Shown: piece by piece, positions 10,917 through 22,420 of the stretch
How positions within the stretch are numbered: position 1 is the first letter of the stretch
How the letters are laid out: each line of letters begins with the position of its first letter
Assembly (NCBI GenBank): GCA_947561715.1
Contig: OX387199.1
Location: forward strand, 15,505,001-15,569,000
Direction of reading: 5' to 3'
Length of the DNA: 64,000 nt
Origin: Ascidia mentula
Lineage: Eukaryota; Chordata; Ascidiacea; Phlebobranchia; Ascidiidae
Made by a program: the position numbers and the translations under genes
The notes under the pieces: model-generated
Seen by the model: the letters and a program-made list of their open reading frames with translations, nothing else
Told to the model about the DNA's origin: nothing
Databases searched by the model: none

Positions 10917-11053
10917 TTTTTTTTATTTTTTTTTATTTTTTATTTTTTGACCACACCGGGTTTTGAACCCAGGATGTCCTAGGCATGAAACCCGATCAGG
11001 TATTATTTTTGGTATACGGGTCGGGCGCTTGGTTAATGCTGCCAATCACCCGC
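10917..11053 (-). mobile_element. tRNA-like SINE with poly(A) tail
   Basis: On the minus strand the segment starts near gtgattggcagcattaacc, has a B-box-like GGGTTCAAAACC, and ends in an A-rich tail (T-rich on the plus strand at 10917-10950). A diverged relative lies at 62660-62795. It separates the gag from the protease of the surrounding gypsy relic, so it inserted into that element. Confidence 0.65.
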
Positions 11054-11055
11054 CC

Positions 11056-11480
11056 TTTCTACTAGCCAACAGCAGAGCATCCGCCTGTTGCGCTAACCTG
11101 CGGGCACAAGGAAAATCCTTTCCAGCCAAACCCGTGCGTACGGCAGCGGGCATCTTTCTCCAGGAATAATTCTTTGAACAAAAAACAAGGTTCCTCACTC
11201 CCAAGTAACGCCAGCATATCGTCCATTAAGGCAGTTGGCAGCCGGTCACCCAAAGTTGGCATGTGGAGCAATTGTTGAGCTCTCTGTGATGGTATTAAAG
11301 TAAAAGTAAAAGTCAGTAATCGCTCCATAATTGCTGCATACTTGTCTTCATGCGGCGGTTGTTCAAGTAAATCAATCAAACGACTTGCTGTGTTCTGATC
11401 GAGAGCTGACACAACGTAAAAGTACTTGGTTTCGAAAAAGTCAATAAATCCGCTTCGTTAAAATGCGGTAAAGTGAGCGT
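11056..11480 (-). pseudogene. Ty3/gypsy gag relic
   Basis: The minus-strand gag-like domain has SALDQNTASRLIDLLEQPP, then a Q-R-A-Q-Q-L-L-H-M-P block and an LLG...CFLFKELFLE block. A frameshift near 11155 displaces the last part (AAVRTGLAGKDFPCARRL). The upstream start and LTR are not recognisable. Confidence 0.8.
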
Positions 11481-12309
11481 TAAAGTGTCGGCGTTTGTTG
11501 TGAGGGAGTCGATAAAAATCGTGCATGCGACGAACTGTTTGTCATGCAACTGATTTACTGTGGCGTCATGTTTGCGCTGATGTTGTGATTGACATGTTGT
11601 GTTGGTGTTAAACTTGTTGAACTTGATATTTTGATTCAGGTGTATATTGTGATAATTTACCTTTCGAATTGTTAAGTTTGTTGTTTTTCATTGAGAAATG
11701 TAGCGTGTCAAAAAATGTTTCAAAACGTACTATTTTACGACCTAATCTGGTCATGTTTTATTTCACAAGTTGTTGTTATACGTAGTTACCTGACGTAAAG
11801 GTGCATTTAAGCTTTAGTTGTAAGTGCTGACTAGGTAAAGAAAATAGTTGCAAAGTTTAATAAATCATTTCAGAATAACGGTTTGGAAAAAGTCATGTTT
11901 CCTGAAGTTCCTTTCGTGTGGAAAAATCTTCTTGCTGTAACTAATATGATGCCATGGTGGGAATCACTTCGATCATTTACTCTAACTGTTTTGGGAATTT
12001 GGACTGCTTTATTCTTCTATTAAACCACAGGCCAAATATTAGTTTGTGGACCGGCAAATTTTACGTAGGAAGTGTTCAATGGTGTAGCGGTACAAAAGTT
12101 TGTTAACAACCAATGCGATGATGACGCTCCAGAATTATTTTTCATGGATACCTGGTGGATAGCATTCTTTATATTTTGGACAGTTCTTGAGAATACGTTC
12201 CGCATTGCATAAAAGCAAATGATTCCCTTTCCAAAAAAGTGGAAGTTGTCGAGAAATTGGATAAAACAATAGGCAGCTTTATTCATAAAGCTGGAAGTAG
12301 TAACACTGC
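11481..12309. other. No gene recognised
   Basis: AT-rich sequence upstream of the gag relic. No convincing LTR, TATA box or ORF was found. Confidence 0.5.
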
Positions 12310-12597
12310 AGAAACGCCAGAGCAAGAAAAGCTTGAGAGTTTATCATGTAGAGAAACTGTTTCTTATTTCTATACACAGGAGCAACACCATGCATGTGAA
12401 TGTTTTGACCCTTCAAATACAACAATCTTTCACTTTTATCGGAACTTATTGTCACTATTGGTGTCTTTGGGTTTTTGAAGTGTGACATTTTTCGTACTCT
12501 GTATCGTATGATTTCGCACCCTGTAAACATTCCAACGTTAATTGCACAGGAATATGATTAGCCGCATTTCCTATACAACCATGGTTGCATTACCCAA
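12310..12597 (-). repeat. 288-bp inverted arm, left
   Basis: This block is the reverse complement of 14485-14772 with only scattered substitutions. The two arms enclose 1.9 kb that holds a degenerate gypsy pol. Each arm has a short open frame (about 74 codons) with no recognised domain. Confidence 0.85.
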
Positions 12598-12656
12598 GGG
12601 TCAGTCTTAATTTGTACGTGCTATTGCCTGATGCTTTCGGATACAAGAATACAACA

Positions 12657-12712
12657 TTGGAGACGAGGATGGGATTCGAACCCACGCGTGCCTAGCACGA
12701 TGCAGGGATTGC
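12657..12712 (-). tRNA. tRNA-Ser(GCU)-like 3' half (fragment)
   Basis: On the minus strand a variable-arm-like GTGCTAGGCACGCG is followed by a perfect T arm with GGTTCGAATCCC and the acceptor end ATCCTCGTC, then TCCA. This matches the 3' half of animal tRNA-Ser(GCU) as I know it. The 5' half is missing. Read on the plus strand it begins TGG, so it could also be an unusually long primer-binding site for the gypsy element downstream. Confidence 0.5.
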
Positions 12713-12841
12713 GAGAGAGATATGGTCCCCGGTCAAGTTCAATGAATGGGGAACACCTGTTGTACCGGTTTGTAAAGGTTTGTTACCTGGTCAAACAAGG
12801 GCCAACATTTGTGGTGAGTTTGTGGTGACTATTCTGTCACG

Positions 12842-14484
12842 GTGAATCACAAACTAGAAGCCCATCGACACCCGTTGTCGCTCCTCGAGCAGCTGATGAG
12901 GATATTGGGAGGTGGACACTGTTTCACGAAAATTAATCTGGCAGACGCCTACAATCAGATCCGACTGAATCCTGAAAGCAGAAAAGACTGGCTCTCAGCA
13001 CGCACCGAGGAGTTCTGCTGCAGAATGTCTTGCTTTTTGGAATTTCTTCGGCACCTGGATATTTCCAGAACGTTATGGATGATCTTACAAGTGACCTATC
13101 CGGAGTTGCCGTGTATCTGGATGACATTTTGGTCAAGAGCATCTGCGAAATCTTCGACGTTTGCTCCAACGTCTGAGCGAGAAGGGTCTGCGGTGTCAAT
13201 CAGAAAAATGCCTGTTTGCCCGAGAATAATTGGAATACTTGGGACACACCCTTTCCCGAAATGGGGTGGAGAAAGGGAAAAAGGTGAACGAGGTGATAAA
13301 GATGCCTCCTCCAAAAGCCGTCTCTTCACTACGATCGTTTCTCGGTGCAGTACAGTTTTATGGGAAATTTCTGCCACCAAATTTTTCGAAGATTACTGAG
13401 CCTCTTTATCAATTAATGAGAAAAGGAAGACATTGGAGTTGGGTAACTGAAGAACAGGAGGCCTTCAACCAACTGAAGAAGCTCCTTTCAAGCAATACTG
13501 TTTTAGCTCACTTCGACCCCAAGCTTCCTGTTGGTCTATCTTGTGACGCTTCAAATGTCGGCATTGGAGCTGTCCTATTTCACCGGTACCCAGACGGAAG
13601 CGAGCGTCCTATTGCAAATGCTTCAAAAACGCTTACCGAGAGTCAAAGAAACTACAGCCAGATTCAAAAGGAGGCCCTGGCCATTATGCTTGCACTGTAA
13701 AAGTTCTACCAATATTTGTTCGGTCGGAAGTTTATACGTGACGAATCACAAACAATTGCTGAGTAAATCGATTGGCTCCGAAGGGCTTTATTCCTAAACC
13801 AATTTGAGTACACAATTGAGGATCGCAAAACAACGGAACACCAAAACGCCGATGTTTTGAGTCGTTTACCAGCTGCGACGGATAATCTTTTGACGAGGAA
13901 GAGAGGTGTCACGACGTGGATACAGTTTGCAAGATTCGGTCAATTAGTCTTCAAGTGAAACCAGCGGATTCATGGGCTCTGAAAAGAGAGTCTGCAAAAG
14001 ATCGTGTGTTATCGACGATCATGCGATACAATAAGGATGGTTGGCCAAGAAGTATTACAGACTTGGCTCTTAAACCATTTCAGAAGTTTTCGCAATCACT
14101 CAGTTCTTGTCACGGGTGTTTGTTGTACGGTTCTCGCGTTGTCATTCCTGAGGTACTGCGACCTAAGGTTCTGGGGTTACTTTACCAAGGACACTTCGGT
14201 ATGCAGAAAATGAAGCAGCTGGCAAGAACCGCCGTATATTGGCCGAACATTGACAGCGACATAGTTGATTTATGTCGAAAATGTGAGTCATGTGCAACAC
14301 ATCAGAATGTTGGCCAGAAGTGCGCTCTTCATCCCTGGGCACTCCCAGAGAAGACGTGGAGCAGAATTCATATGGACCACGAAATCAACTTTATGGGTCA
14401 TAATTGGTTGGTCTTGATTGACAGCTACTCGAAGTATCCAGTGATTCACCCCACTCAGTCAATTACTGCAAAAGTCACTATCAT
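12842..14484 (+). pseudogene. Degenerate Ty3/gypsy pol (RT, RNase H, integrase)
   Basis: Plus strand, spread over several frames. RT begins with FTKINLADAYNQIRL at 12910. The YLDD-type region near 13115 is out of frame. The connection and RNase H region follow (SSLRSFLGAVQFYGKFLPP, GLSCDASNVGIGAVL), then a premature TAA at 13697-13699. The integrase zinc finger reads HFGMQKMKQL...CRKCESC and the core starts RIHMDHEINFMGHNW. Homology stops abruptly at about 14481, where the inverted arm begins, so the rest of the core and both LTRs are absent. The element is of the K02A2.6-like kind. Confidence 0.88.
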
Positions 14485-14772
14485 TTGGGTAATGCAACCG
14501 TGGTTATATAGGGAATGCGGCTAATCACATTCCTGTGCAATTAACGTTGGAATGTTTACAGGGTGCGAAATCATACGATACAGAGTACGAAAAATGTCAC
14601 ACTTCAAAAACCCAAAGACACCAATAGTGACAATAAGTTCCGATAAAAGTGAAAGATTGTTGTATTTGAAGGGTCAAAACATTCACATGCATGGTGTTGC
14701 TCCTGTGTATAGAAATAGGAAACAGTTTCTCTACATGATAAACTCTCAAGCTTTTCTTGCTCTGGCGTTTCT
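14485..14772 (+). repeat. 288-bp inverted arm, right (unit 1)
   Basis: Inverted partner of 12310-12597. It starts TTGGGTAATGCAACC immediately after the integrase homology stops and ends at the first satellite unit. Confidence 0.85.
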
Positions 14773-14773
14773 A

Positions 14774-15462
14774 TAGTATTTGTGTGCAAAATTCCAAGTC
14801 GCTTTATTCAAAAATGTTTAAATTGCAGGCGGGCAATTGTCAAAATTAGTTAAATCCGCCGAAACTTAGCCACCATAGCTTCAACCATGCGTTTTTGTTC
14901 ATGAATAAGAAACTAAAGGACATACGCCATTTTGGTTTTTAAAACTTGCTTTTACTGGCATCTAGTATTTGTGTGCAAAATTCCAAGTAGCTTTATTAAA
15001 AAATGTTCAAATTGCGGGCGGGCAATTGTCAAAATTAATTCATTCTGCCCAACCTTAGCCACCATTGTTTCAAACATGCGTTTTTATTCACGAATAAGAA
15101 ACTAAAAGACATACGCTAATTTAGGTTTTTAAAACTCGTTTTTACTGGCATCTAGTATTTGTGTGCAAAATTCCAAGTCGTTTTATTCAAAAATGTTCAA
15201 ATTGCAGGCGGCTAATGTCAAAATTAGTTAATTCCGCCGAGCCATCACAGCTTCAACCACGCGTTTTCGCACAGAAATAAGAAACTAAAGGACATACGCC
15301 AATTTGGTTTTTAATATTCGTTTTTCACTGGTATCTAGTATTTGTGTGTAAAATTTCAAGTGGCTCCATTTTAAAATCTTCAAATTGCTCGCGGGCAAGT
15401 GTCAAAGTTACTTAATTCCGCCGAACCTTAGCCACCACAGTTTCAAACATGCGATGTCGCGG
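14774..15462. repeat. 190-bp satellite, 3.6 copies (unit 1)
   Basis: Copies start with tagtatttgtgtgcaaaatt at 14774, 14963, 15153 and 15336 (periods 189, 190, 183). Conserved words include gcgggcaattgtcaaaatta, ccgccgaaccttagccacca and aagaaactaaaggacatacg. The last copy is partial. Confidence 0.9.
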
Positions 15463-15487
15463 CGATGTCCTTTTTTTCGCGTCTTGA

Positions 15488-15775
15488 ATGATAAAGAACA
15501 GTGTGTATATTTTCTGTATGTATACAACAACTTGTTGTAATTGTTTCGCCACTCGCAGTGTTCTTGTTTTGCTCTCGTCACGTGATTTGATAAGCGGTGT
15601 TGACGTGTCTCTTTTTCATTTTGTGCTTCTAAATGTTGTTGTGTGGTTGACGTTTGAAGTTACAAAACCCTGATGAAGTCTTGCTAGCGGAGGAAACGTG
15701 GGAAGAATAGAGTACGTTAATTTTATGACAGAAGATCAGTCTATTTTAAATTGTAATATGGCTGGCACCAATAGT
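15488..15775 (+). mobile_element. Penelope-like element 3' tail (unit 1)
   Basis: From about 15577 the sequence follows the minus-strand tail of the element at 34-250 word for word in outline: cacgtga, aagcggtgt, a T-rich run, ctgatga, gaaacgt, agaagatcagt, then ttgtaatatggctggca. No RT or endonuclease is present, so only the terminal segment survives. Confidence 0.65.
15670..15718 (+). ncRNA. Candidate hammerhead motif (unit 1)
   Basis: CTGATGA, a weak internal hairpin, GGAAACGT and a matching ACGT 14 nt later reproduce the arrangement at 89-141, although the hairpin sequence differs. Retention of the core boxes in two diverged tails supports a real family feature. Confidence 0.4.
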
Positions 15776-15941
15776 AGTACAACTTGGGACTCTCCTGGCG
15801 TTAATTTTGCTGCAAATCATATTAAAAATAACCTCCACACGTTAGTAGTTATGTTATAATCTCAATAGCATATCCTTGTAGATGCGACGTTTTCCTTTAG
15901 CAAAAGCTACATCAAATGTCATCCAAAATACTACCAATACC

Positions 15942-16907
15942 CCAAGCTTCCTGTTGGTCTATCTTGTGACGCTTCAAATGTCGGCATTGGAGCTGTCCTA
16001 TTTCACCGGTACCCAGACGGAAGCGAGCGTCCTATTGCAAATGCTTCAAAAACGCTTACCGAGAGTCAAAGAAACTACAGCCAGATTCAAAAGGAGGCCC
16101 TGGCCATTATGCTTGCACTGTAAAAGTTCTACCAATATTTGTTCGGTCGGAAGTTTATACGTGACGAATCACAAACAATTGCTGAGTAAATCGATTGGCT
16201 CCGAAGGGCTTTATTCCTAAACCAATTTGAGTACACAATTGAGGATCGCAAAACAACGGAACACCAAAACGCCGATGTTTTGAGTCGTTTACCAGCTGCG
16301 ACGGATAATCTTTTGACGAGGAAGAGAGGTGTCACGACGTGGATACAGTTTGCAAGATTCGGTCAATTAGTCTTCAAGTGAAACCAGCGGATTCATGGGC
16401 TCTGAAAAGAGAGTCTGCAAAAGATCGTGTGTTATCGACGATCATGCGATACAATAAGGATGGTTGGCCAAGAAGTATTACAGACTTGGCTCTTAAACCA
16501 TTTCAGAAGTTTTCGCAATCACTCAGTTCTTGTCACGGGTGTTTGTTGTACGGTTCTCGCGTTGTCATTCCTGAGGTACTGCGACCTAAGGTTCTGGGGT
16601 TACTTTACCAAGGACACTTCGGTATGCAGAAAATGAAGCAGCTGGCAAGAACCGCCGTATATTGGCCGAACATTGACAGCGACATAGTTGATTTATGTCG
16701 AAAATGTGAGTCATGTGCAACACATCAGAATGTTGGCCAGAAGTGCGCTCTTCATCCCTGGGCACTCCCAGAGAAGACGTGGAGCAGAATTCATATGGAC
16801 CACGAAATCAACTTTATGGGTCATAATTGGTTGGTCTTGATTGACAGCTACTCGAAGTATCCAGTGATTCACCCCACTCAGTCAATTACTGCAAAAGTCA
16901 CTATCAT
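15942..16907 (+). pseudogene. Gypsy RNase H-integrase relic, duplicated copy
   Basis: Second copy of 13519-14484 within the tandem duplication, with identical translations in all frames inspected, including the same premature stop and the same break at the inverted arm. Confidence 0.85.
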
Positions 16908-17195
16908 TTGGGTAATGCAACCGTGGTTATATAGGGAATGCGGCTAATCACATTCCTGTGCAATTAACGTTGGAATGTTTACAGGGTGCGAAATCATACG
17001 ATACAGAGTACGAAAAATGTCACACTTCAAAAACCCAAAGACACCAATAGTGACAATAAGTTCCGATAAAAGTGAAAGATTGTTGTATTTGAAGGGTCAA
17101 AACATTCACATGCATGGTGTTGCTCCTGTGTATAGAAATAGGAAACAGTTTCTCTACATGATAAACTCTCAAGCTTTTCTTGCTCTGGCGTTTCT
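16908..17195 (+). repeat. 288-bp arm (unit 2)
   Basis: Copy of 14485-14772 offset by 2,423 bp, hence also inverted relative to 12310-12597. Confidence 0.85.
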
Positions 17196-17196
17196 A

Positions 17197-17885
17197 TAGT
17201 ATTTGTGTGCAAAATTCCAAGTCGCTTTATTCAAAAATGTTTAAATTGCAGGCGGGCAATTGTCAAAATTAGTTAAATCCGCCGAAACTTAGCCACCATA
17301 GCTTCAACCATGCGTTTTTGTTCATGAATAAGAAACTAAAGGACATACGCCATTTTGGTTTTTAAAACTTGCTTTTACTGGCATCTAGTATTTGTGTGCA
17401 AAATTCCAAGTAGCTTTATTAAAAAATGTTCAAATTGCGGGCGGGCAATTGTCAAAATTAATTCATTCTGCCCAACCTTAGCCACCATTGTTTCAAACAT
17501 GCGTTTTTATTCACGAATAAGAAACTAAAAGACATACGCTAATTTAGGTTTTTAAAACTCGTTTTTACTGGCATCTAGTATTTGTGTGCAAAATTCCAAG
17601 TCGTTTTATTCAAAAATGTTCAAATTGCAGGCGGCTAATGTCAAAATTAGTTAATTCCGCCGAGCCATCACAGCTTCAACCACGCGTTTTCGCACAGAAA
17701 TAAGAAACTAAAGGACATACGCCAATTTGGTTTTTAATATTCGTTTTTCACTGGTATCTAGTATTTGTGTGTAAAATTTCAAGTGGCTCCATTTTAAAAT
17801 CTTCAAATTGCTCGCGGGCAAGTGTCAAAGTTACTTAATTCCGCCGAACCTTAGCCACCACAGTTTCAAACATGCGATGTCGCGG
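17197..17885. repeat. 190-bp satellite (unit 2)
   Basis: Copy of 14774-15462 with the same unit borders shifted by 2,423 bp. Confidence 0.88.
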
Positions 17886-18092
17886 CGATGTCCTTTTTTT
17901 CGCGTCTTGAATGATAAAGAACAGTGTGTATATTTTCTGTATGTATACAACAACTTGTTGTAATTGTTTCGCCACTCGCAGTGTTCTTGTTTTGCTCTCG
18001 TCACGTGATTTGATAAGCGGTGTTGACGTGTCTCTTTTTCATTTTGTGCTTCTAAATGTTGTTGTGTGGTTGACGTTTGAAGTTACAAAACC

Positions 18093-18141
18093 CTGATGAA
18101 GTCTTGCTAGCGGAGGAAACGTGGGAAGAATAGAGTACGTT
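18093..18141 (+). ncRNA. Candidate hammerhead motif (unit 2)
   Basis: Same sequence as 15670-15718 within the second duplicated unit. The surrounding Penelope tail is 17911-18198. Confidence 0.4.
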
Positions 18142-18600
18142 AATTTTATGACAGAAGATCAGTCTATTTTAAATTGTAATATGGCTGGCACCAATAGTAG
18201 TACAACTTGGGACTCTCCTGGCGTTAATTTTGCTGCAAATCATATTAAAAATAACCTCCACACGTTAGTAGTTATGTTATAATCTCAATAGCATATCCTT
18301 GTAGATGCGACGTTTTCCTTTAGCAAAAGCTACATCAAATGTCATCCAAAATACTACCAATACCTACACTTTTTTCCGAACCACGCTTCCAGTGTTGTGT
18401 GTTGGGTCATTGTATGCCCTCTTGGCGTTTTCATTCGTTTCACTACAAGCGACAATTTACGTATAATACCTTTATACTGATAACTATAGTGAAAACTCTG
18501 GATATTTTGACAATTGAAATGATAGTTACACCCTCTTCATTGGTTGGGTTGTGTTGTAACTAAATGTGAAATAATGTAAAAAATATCTTCTTCTGTCAAC

Positions 18601-18735
18601 TTTCAGGGAAAATGCCAACAGCTTTCCTTCTAACATCTGTTGTAATTTGAACTATTCCGGAAATAAAGCTAAACGCGATTCAGGAAATCATGGGCGGTTG
18701 TTGTCTGATGTCATACGTTAGCATTGTAAATTCAT
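18601..18735. repeat. Dispersed repeat, copy 1
   Basis: The block with aaaatgccaacagctttcct and tgaactattccggaaataa is repeated in the same orientation at 22279-22420. Nearby words (aacctgcacactttattagttatgt at about 18757) also recall 15830-15880, suggesting one larger fragmented family. Confidence 0.75.
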
Positions 18736-19490
18736 GAAAACTTTGGCAAACTTGTTAAATGTAACCTGCACACTTTATTAGTTATGTCATAAGCTTAGCA
18801 ACATACCCTTGTAAATATTGGAACCCCGGATCTTTTTGCACAGTTGCTTGTCCAAGCTCGTCGTAACTCGGTGGTATCGCATAACGACCCATAATAAAAC
18901 CATGGAAAGGTGACTTTATACTTTGACACACGATGCCTCTCTTTGGGTTCAGACCTTTCCTGGTAAGGGGAATTGAAGAGGAACTTTAAATTTTTGTATG
19001 CATATAGCAGAACTGTTTTTAGACACCATGCAATCCTTGTACTTTGCCTTATTCCCATTGTTTGCTTGTTTCGGGAAGCGACAATCTTTGCACGCACAGT
19101 AAAAGAAACACGCCTTTTTTGCATTGCAAGTAGCAGCTGGCACTTTGAACTGAGGGGAAATTGTGTGTTGGCGGACTTGGGTTGTTATGCTCAGAGATTA
19201 GGCTACATAATTTCTTTGGTTTTACCGAATTAGGGCGTGGCCAACTTTTCGAATCGTATGCGGGCTTAAGATGAGTCAATATGCTGGTTGTTAATTATAA
19301 AATACGAGAACTGTTGTACAGTTTTGAAGATATTATAGCCTAAACTTTTATAACAACAACACGTATTCAAGCAACAAGTACAATTTCAACATGTTGATTA
19401 ACGTGGAAATATGATTTCTATTCCAGCGCACTAGTTCAACAATATTACCAATTTCCAACCTGCACACATTGGGTAACTTGATGAAGGGAA
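18736..19490. other. Intergenic, nothing assigned
   Basis: AT-rich sequence with short overlapping frames on both strands and no domain, splice pattern or repeat that I can name. Confidence 0.5.
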
Positions 19491-21619
19491 AATGGAAAAT
19501 CTAAAATACTACAAGCTGTGTTAGAGGAGCTGACGCCTTCAGTTGAAGCAAATCAAGCCGTCTATAAAAAATATGCTAAGGCCTATGATGAAGGGTCTGA
19601 TGCTCATGGCAACAAAATACCTAGAAAAATGTCTCCGAAAATCATTGAGTTTTTTAAAGATTCGAATCTTGCAACACAAGACTTGAATGCAATGGATGTC
19701 TGCGCCGGTAAGGGGGGTAGGATTCTCTGGAAAGCACACATACTTACATTAAAAGGGCGGGCAATTGGAAATATAATGAGCATTTATGAAAGTTAATATT
19801 GCATTTATTCTGTTATTTTAGACATTTGATTTTGTTGAACCAGCTTGGCTGCAAAAAACGGTTGAACCAGCTTGGCTGCTATGCCTTGGCTGCGATGCCA
19901 GTGAACCTTATGATTGAGATGGGATAGCTGAGATCATCGAGTAGGGGCCTGCTAGTATGGCGCGATTTTGTCTTATTATGTGATAACTTGACACATTTCT
20001 GCGATGTTTTTCAAAACATTCAAAACGATTGAAGATCACCACAATATTTATGTTTTTACCCTAAGGTACTGGTCGATGCGCTGTGATGCTCCGAAGTGCT
20101 GGATGGAAAGGGAACATTGACTGCATCGAAGGGTGCAAGAAAATGATAGACGTTGCGCGCACAAAAAACGTATACCGGTATGCTTGATTTACAGGACGAT
20201 TAGTTTATAATTATCACATATATTTTTCATTTTCAACTGCTTGCACTATCGATGTCCCTTGAAGTTTTTGACATAAAAGCAAATTCAAAACAAGCGGCAT
20301 TAAATAAATACTAGTTGTTTTTGTGGCGGTGTGCATATTATAGTTGACAATCTTTTAACCACATGACAATGCTAAACGTTTTAAATGCAGGAATTTGTAC
20401 CAGCAAGTGATCAAAGGCGACTCTCAACTTCTTGTACCGACAAAAAGCTATGACCTCGTGTTATGTGTGGGGGGATTGAGTTTTGGTCATCTTCCCCACG
20501 ATTGCTTGGAGGTAATATAAGTACCGCATGACTTCGAGTATGCATTGATATATTTCAGAGCACACACACCAAGGCAAAAGGTTGACTGGCGTAGCAACCA
20601 AGACAATGCAGCCAACCGGAAAGCAACTTTTCATAAAGAGTCGAAGTGAGATTTGCAACACGAAGCTCCCCATGTTTCAGATCTTATTTAGAAGAAGTCC
20701 AGATTGCCCGCATTGCCTTAGCTGCGATGCCAGTGAACCTTGTGATCGAAATACGATATCTGAGATCGCCAACTGTAAACAGTCTGCACAGTGGGGCGAC
20801 CCTGCCTTGTCACTGAAGAGCGTATATATATCTAAACAAGTGATAACTAGGACTAGCCTAGATTTCTGCTTAATCATGCAACCAAGGTGTTTTTTTGAAT
20901 ATATGTATTTCGCCTATTCTGCATCCTCAGTATTCTTAAAACTACAAGACTAATCGTAGTGATTAGCATCAATAGCACACATCAAGACTAACATGTACAC
21001 ACTTAACCTCCAGACCGCCATCCTGTACCAAACCAAATAAAAAACACATAAGCATAGCAGCAGTTGAACGGTAGCAACGCAAACGTTGTTGCGTCAGCGG
21101 TTTGCTCGCGGGTGTAAAGATAACATTTACAGGCACCACACCAGATGGATTAGAACGGTTTAGAAGTGCATCTCTTTGCTTACCTGACATCAGTGCTACA
21201 TGGCTGTAAATTAAGGATTTCATATCCTCAAGTCAGCATCACCCGCTGAATGATAAAAGTACATTGCAAAATTATGTCCACATAACGATTTATTTAGAAA
21301 CATAAACTGACTAAAGGTTTTTTTCATGGACCCTTGCATACAATATGATGCGCTACTTGGAAAATGCATTGGTTTTGCCGTTTAGTGCTCTTGGGAAATC
21401 AGCCTTGTTTCTTTACTCACAAATAATTATTATCAATGCAGATTCTGGTTGACCTTCTTGTTCCTGGAGGTTTGTTTGCGTTTACCATAAGCAACTACAA
21501 GAATCCGGGGAGTGAAGTTTCTTACATCGAATCTGTCCTTGCCAAGATGAAGAGTTTACATGCGAAATGCCAACTAGTCACAGCGATGTGTACATTATTT
21601 AAATGTGCATGCGTTTTTT
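19491..21619 (+). CDS. METTL27-like: METTL27/WBSCR27-like SAM methyltransferase
   Basis: A class I S-adenosylmethionine-dependent methyltransferase split over at least four exons: to 19707, 20066-20177, 20391-20511 and from 21442. The first exon has a YDEGSD segment before the Rossmann fold. Motif I straddles the first intron and reads AMDVCAGTGRCAV (expected DxGxGTG). The acidic end of strand 2 follows (IDCIEGCKKMIDVAR). The third exon gives YDLVLCVGGLSFGHLPH and the fourth gives LLVPGGLFAFTISN, both typical of the family. The substrate is not known for this family. The start is uncertain: the open frame enters from upstream without an in-frame ATG near 19491, so an earlier exon is likely. 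The listed end is the first stop in the last exon. Confidence 0.75.
19834..19950. mobile_element. SINE fragment in methyltransferase intron
   Basis: gttgaaccagcttggctgc occurs twice (19834 and 19861), followed by tgccttggctgcgatgccag. This matches the body of the tRNA-derived SINE at 5436-5595. Confidence 0.6.
20708..20770. mobile_element. Short SINE fragment
   Basis: cattgccttagctgcgatgc followed by cagtgaacctt and a tgagatc word repeats the body of the copy at 19834-19950. It is 60-odd bp long and lies in the third intron of the methyltransferase gene. Confidence 0.55.
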
Positions 21620-22278
21620 GACAAGGTTCAACGATGGATAAACCACCCATAGCTTATTATCTGGGTTTGATTATTTAGATCCGTTACCTTATATTGAATC
21701 GAAAGTATATTTGGGAATTAGTTGAGTAGTAACGAGTGGTGTTCAGTTTGTCAAAATAGTGCTTGTATAGAAGTTATTGACTAGTCACTGGTATATTGTT
21801 TGCATTCCGCCGAAAGAGACATATTTTAAATATTACCAATTACTGATATCCAAAATATACATACAGTGTTTGTAAATATTGGCAAATACCACAAAATTAT
21901 AATTAACTCCAAACAGCTCTGACTTTTATTTACAAGAGTAATTGATTTGTGTTGAAATTACAGGAAACAGCCAATATCTTTCCAGCTGATAACAAACGTG
22001 CGGATGAGAATATCCAAGCTAGCCTATACTATTATCAACGGAAATAATGTCATGTTATCGGTGTGTTTTCAAGCATCCTGGTTGAATTTTTTGTAGCCTT
22101 TTTTGACTTGAAAAAACCCAAATGGAAAAAATCTAAATGATACAAACTCTTTTCGTATATTATCCACAAAAATAAAGTCATGTTATTGGTGTGTTAGATA
22201 TCTGCTTTGTCAGAATAGCCCATATGTAGCTACGTAAAGAAAACTTATAGGTGCGTAAAGAAAAAAATATCATGTCCT
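21620..22278. other. Intergenic, nothing assigned
   Basis: AT-rich with no supportable ORF. Could include 3' UTR of the methyltransferase gene. Confidence 0.5.
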
Positions 22279-22420
22279 GTCAGATTTCGGAAAAATGCCA
22301 ACAGCTTTCCTTCTAACATCTGTTGTAATTTGAACTATTCCGGAAATAACGCTAACCGTTATTCAGGAAATCAGTGGGGATGGTTTTCTGATGTCATACT
22401 TATTCCTCAGCATTATATAT
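22279..22420. repeat. Dispersed repeat, copy 2
   Basis: Partner of 18601-18735, about 90 percent alike by eye. A following tggcgttaatttttctgcaaa (about 22510) also matches sequence beside the Penelope tail at about 15797. Confidence 0.75.

Larger units (their letters stand above)
13519..18364. repeat. 2,423-bp direct tandem duplication (two units)
   Basis: Unit 1 is 13519-15941 and unit 2 is 15942-18364, give or take the 3-4 bp of shared cc at the joints. Every open frame in unit 1 reappears with identical translation 2,423 bp later. Each unit holds the RNase H to integrase part of the gypsy pol, one inverted arm, the 190-bp satellite and a Penelope tail. The junction acc/ccaagc shows only microhomology, so no transposition mechanism is needed. 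Confidence 0.92.
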
